Source: Lachnospiraceae bacterium
GTDB taxonomy: Bacteria; Bacillota; Clostridia; Lachnospirales; Lachnospiraceae
Assembly (NCBI GenBank): GCA_024696005.1
Contig: JAILHF010000006.1
Coordinates: 1 to 32,999, forward strand
Direction of reading: 5' to 3'
DNA length: 32,999 bases
Position numbers and translations under genes: made by a program. The notes below the pieces were generated by a model. The model was not told the DNA's origin. It made no database searches and saw only the letters and a list, made by a program, of their open reading frames with translations. Positions 31,260 through 32,999 of the stretch are shown piece by piece. Positions within the stretch are counted from its first letter, which is position 1. Every line of letters begins with the position of its first letter.

Positions 31260-32051
31260 CTGCCCCAAGTTGGGGCAAAATTGGAGAGGTCTGCAAAATT
31301 GCCCCAAGCTGGGGCAAAAATATCGGAAGAGATCATTTTTCTTATACCATGGGGTCATAACAAAGCAATACTTGATAAATGCAAGGATAACAGGGATAAG
31401 GCTCTGTTTTTTGTGAATAAGACACTTGAAAACAACTGGCCACGCGCAGTTTTGCTTAACTTTCTTGACACTGACCTCTATGAACGTCAGGGAAAGGCGA
31501 TAACCAATTTTGCGCAGACACTTCCGGGGATACAGGGAGATCTTGCACAGGCAATAACGAAAGACCCATACAACTTTGATTTTCTTACGCTCCATGAGAG
31601 ATATAATGAGAAAGAACTCAAGGATGCACTGATAGATAAGGTCCAGTCATTCCTTCTTGAACTCGGAACAGGTTTCGCGTATATGGGGCGTGAGGTTCGG
31701 ATTAAGGTTGGTAGAAAAGAAAAGTTCATTGATCTGTTGTTTTATAATACACGGGTTCATTGCTATGTTGTCGTGGAGGTGAAGGCGGGGGAATTTGATT
31801 CAACCAATATGGGGCAGCTTGGCACATATGTAGTAGCTGTGAATCATCAGATAAAGACTGATTATGATAATCCTACGATTGGTCTCGTGGTGTGCAAGGG
31901 CATGGATAAAGTGGAAGCACAGTATGCGCTTGAGTCGAGCAGCCAACCGCTTGGTATATCAAGCTATGAATTATCGAAACTGATACCGGAGGAATTCAAG
32001 GGAAGTCTTCCTACCATAGAAGAAATAGAGGAAGAATTATCCGATGAGTGA
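31255..32051 (+). pseudogene. YhcG/DUF1016-family PD-(D/E)XK nuclease lacking its N-terminal domain
   Basis: About 265 residues match the C-terminal part of the YhcG family. WGHNKAILDKCKDNRDKALF is followed by NNWPRAVLLNFLDTDLYERQ. The nuclease core has KFIDLLFYN and VVVEVKAGEFD (D and E-x-K of the PD-(D/E)XK site), and the end is ALESSSQPLGISSYELSKLI with an acidic tail. Family proteins are usually 340-380 residues with an N-terminal DUF1016_N domain, which is missing. The first in-frame ATG (31242) lies in sequence antisense to the XRE gene and has no ribosome site. The nuclease domain itself is undamaged, so the loss may be recent. Members are often found with restriction or mobile elements. 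Confidence 0.75.
31261..31316. repeat. two near-identical palindromes at the XRE/YhcG junction
   Basis: TGCCCCAAGTTGGGGCA (31261-31277) and TGCCCCAAGCTGGGGCA (31300-31316) are 17-base palindromes with 7-bp arms, 39 bases apart. In the YhcG frame they encode LPQVGA and LPQAGA. The first lies at the point where both flanking genes are cut off. Confidence 0.85.
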
Positions 32052-32060
32052 TAATACGGG

Positions 32061-32084
32061 AATTGCCTCGAAATCGAGGCAATT
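32061..32084. other. perfect hairpin before the recombinase gene
   Basis: AATTGCCTCG (32061-32070) and CGAGGCAATT (32075-32084) form a perfect 10-bp stem with an AAAT loop. It lacks a T-run and ends 2 bases before the recombinase ribosome site (GAGGAG, 32087-32092). It may be an operator, a leader hairpin, or a weak terminator of the YhcG transcript. Confidence 0.6.
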
Positions 32085-32099
32085 ATGAGGAGCGTTATT

Positions 32100-32999
32100 A
32101 TGGAAACAGAGAAGATAAAAGTTTATACATACACCCGCGTATCCACCGCTATGCAGATTGACGGCTATTCGCTGGATGCACAGATATCACGGATGAAGGC
32201 GTTTGCGGACTTCAATAATTATGAGATCGTCCGTGAATATCAGGATGCCGGGAAATCCGGAAGGTCTATCGAGGGTCGGGTACAGTTTAGGCAGATGATG
32301 GATGATATCAAGGCTGAAAGGGATGGAGTATCCTATGTCCTTGTCTTTAAGCTGTCCCGATTCGGGAGAAACGCTGCGGATGTCCTGAGTTCATTGCAGG
32401 TCATGCAGGACTATGGCGTAAATCTGATATGTGTGGAGGACGGCATAGATTCCTCAAAGGATGCAGGAAAGCTGATCATATCCGTACTGTCTGCCGTTGC
32501 GGAGATTGAAAAAGAGAACATCCGAGTTCAGACTATGGAGGGACGTATGCAGAAGGCCTGTGAGGGCAGATGGAACGGTGGTTTTGCACCGTATGGATAC
32601 GACCTTAAGGATGGTAAGCTGTATATCAATGAGGAAGAGGCACAGGCAATCCGCATAATCTTCGACCGATATATCCATACGGACAGTGGCTCCATCGGGG
32701 TGGCAAAATATCTCGCCAATCATGGAATTCATAAAATAGCGAGACAAAACGGCAAGAATCCTTATTTTGAGGCGAACCTTATCCGAAATATACTTAAGAA
32801 TCCTGTTTACTGTGGCAAAATAGCCTATGGCCGCCGCCGCACGGAAAAGGTTCACGGGACTCGTGACGATTACCATCTGGTAGAGAAGGATGATTATCTG
32901 CTGGTAGACGGGCTGCATGAGGCCATCATAAGTGAAGAAGACTGGGAAAAGGCACAGATCAAGCTTAAATCCCAGGCAAAGCGGTACGAGCATGTGAAC
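32100..32999 (+). CDS. large serine recombinase (site-specific), 3' end outside window
   Basis: The frame is open for 300 codons to the window edge. The N-terminal resolvase domain (about 5-150) has the catalytic serine S15 in TYTRVSTAMQIDGYSLDAQ, then FKLSRFGRNAADVLSSLQ and AEIEKENIRVQTMEGRMQKA. A recombinase domain follows (about 170-270: RWNGGFAPYGY, then EEEAQAIRIIF, then NPVYCGKIAYGRR). The zinc-ribbon and coiled-coil part should lie beyond the window. Such enzymes integrate and excise phages, ICEs and SCCmec-like elements at att sites. GAGGAG lies 7 bases before the ATG. It marks one end of an accessory element; no att site can be defined from this window. Its other cargo is probably to the right. 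Confidence 0.92.
   Translation, partial: METEKIKVYTYTRVSTAMQIDGYSLDAQISRMKAFADFNNYEIVREYQDAGKSGRSIEGRVQFRQMMDDIKAERDGVSYVLVFKLSRFGRNAADVLSSLQVMQDYGVNLICVEDGIDSSKDAGKLIISVLSAVAEIEKENIRVQTMEGRMQKACEGRWNGGFAPYGYDLKDGKLYINEEEAQAIRIIFDRYIHTDSGSIGVAKYLANHGIHKIARQNGKNPYFEANLIRNILKNPVYCGKIAYGRRRTEKVHGTRDDYHLVEKDDYLLVDGLHEAIISEEDWEKAQIKLKSQAKRYEHVN

Overview
The window looks like a chromosome segment of an anaerobic Firmicute, most likely a Lachnospiraceae member (Butyrivibrio or a relative; genus is my inference). The reasons are strong AGGAGG ribosome sites, a very large secreted mosaic of Listeria-Bacteroides and MBG-type repeats, a YhaM-type exonuclease followed by an RlmD with a C-terminal extension, and Ser-Glu-Asn repeats in secreted proteins.

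Layout. 1-730: tail of a DUF1980/TIGR03943-type protein and a decayed tyrosine-integrase tail. 733-11300: a TetR regulator and a 3260-residue secreted modular protein. 11301-11970: terminators and a remnant reverse-strand ORF. 11971-16507: uvrB, then the asnS-asnA pair, with a clear promoter before asnS and a terminator after asnA. 16663-25387: a secreted subtilisin-like protease, a lipoprotein resembling that protease's N-terminal region, a reverse-strand tRNA-Ala(CGC), then a membrane-anchored HtrA-like protein that appears to lack parts of its catalytic triad, followed by yhaM and rlmD. 25440-32999: an AT-richer accessory region with two TetR regulators and the genes they probably control (DUF998 protein, CPBP protease, broken alpha/beta hydrolase), a cytidine deaminase, a transglutaminase-like protein, head-to-head truncated XRE and YhcG genes, and the start of a large serine recombinase running off the window.

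How the genes work together. asnS and asnA make asparagine and charge it onto tRNA. The most interesting block is 16.6-22.8 kb. Its secreted protease carries an N-terminal domain that recurs, with its FNYGVATF motif, in the lipoprotein encoded next door. That suggests a membrane-tethered inhibitor or chaperone for the protease. The HtrA-like protein next to it shares the protease's acidic Ser-x-Asn-Glu repeat. Its promoter and the divergent tRNA promoter appear to share one -35 box, and its mRNA is predicted to be almost leaderless.

All family calls were made by reading the sequence. No database search was run.
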